Under the pieces are notes generated by a model. It worked only from the letters and a program-made list of their open reading frames with translations, had not been told where the DNA came from and ran no database searches. A stretch of DNA of 5,973 nt. Origin: Campylobacter concisus (GTDB taxonomy: Bacteria; Campylobacterota; Campylobacteria; Campylobacterales; Campylobacteraceae). Both the position numbers and the translations under genes were made by a program. Location: assembly GCA_018375265.1 (NCBI GenBank), contig JAHADO010000086.1, positions 1-5,973 of the forward strand. The letters run 5' to 3'. This document shows, piece by piece, positions 5,900 through 5,973 of this stretch (position 1 is its first letter; every line of letters begins with the position of its first letter).

Positions 5900-5973
5900 T
5901 GATGTCTTTTGTAATGAGAGACGGAGTAATGGGCACAAGTCAAGATGGTTATCTTGATGGAACGCCGTGTGAG
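5900..5973 (+). repeat. 74-nt direct repeat, right copy
   Basis: Identical to bases 1-74. It begins inside domain III of intron E and ends in domain V at the window edge. Intron B differs from it in domains III and IV, so introns A and E are closer to each other here than to B. Confidence 0.95.

Larger units (their letters stand above)
4455..5973 (+). mobile_element. Group II intron E with endonuclease gene in domain II (3' end cut off)
   Basis: It starts GTGCGA at 4455, like intron B. Domain I shares short blocks with B (GGTGAG-ATGTTGT, AACTGACGAA, CACCTAAG, GGGAAAGGTAT) and has a 9-bp hairpin at 4605-4613/4618-4626. The domain II stem GTATTTA (4854-4860) with TAAGTGC (5871-5877) is the counterpart of GTATCAA/TTGATAC in B, and the endonuclease gene lies between its arms. 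Domain III runs from about 5887 to 5936, with stem 5904-5909/5917-5922 covarying against B. Domain IV is the hairpin 5940-5957. Domain V begins at 5962 and is truncated by the window end. The first 1.4 kb is unlike B, so E is a diverged relative sharing the same catalytic end. No clear exon-binding match to exon 4 was found. Confidence 0.85.

Noticed and set aside
1..5973. The whole window as a 5.9-kb circular plasmid or virus
   Set aside because: The only evidence is the 74-nt end identity, which lies in an intron sequence that recurs in the gene. Exon phase and protein order contradict a circle, and there is no replication gene.

Overview
The window reads as one bacterial gene broken into pieces by introns. 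Joining four exons on the + strand (146-616, 1549-2274, 3694-3792 and the 16-nt 4439-4454) gives about 437 codons of a VirD4/TraG-type type IV coupling protein (T4CP), the ATPase that feeds DNA into a conjugative type IV secretion channel. The Walker-B-like segment MLDELGNL is in exon 3. The N-terminus with Walker A lies upstream and the C-terminus downstream. The moderately low GC, the TTGACA/TATAGT promoter and the T4CP subtype suggest a conjugative plasmid or integrative element of a low-GC Firmicute, probably from a gut or metagenomic source. The host is an inference.

Layout: 1-145 is the 3' end of group II intron A (end of domain III, a minimal domain IV hairpin, domains V and VI). 617-1548 is complete group II intron B, with no protein gene; its domain IV holds a terminator, an array of hairpins and a promoter. 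2275-3693 is group I intron C, with a homing-endonuclease gene in its P1 loop. 3793-4438 is probable group I intron D, with only a doubtful small ORF. 4455 to the window end is group II intron E, with a different PD-(D/E)XK-type endonuclease gene inside domain II. About 78% of the window is intron.

The group II calls rest on a 34-nt domain V identical in A and B, and on paired-base covariation between copies in domains II, III and VI. The group I calls rest on P7 pairings, a 9-bp P1 across the 5' splice site of C, and terminal G. No reverse transcriptase/maturase is present, so the group II introns would need one in trans or rely on DNA-cutting homing. The first and last 74 bases are identical. 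Reading phase and protein order argue that this comes from near-identical introns A and E, not from a true circle.
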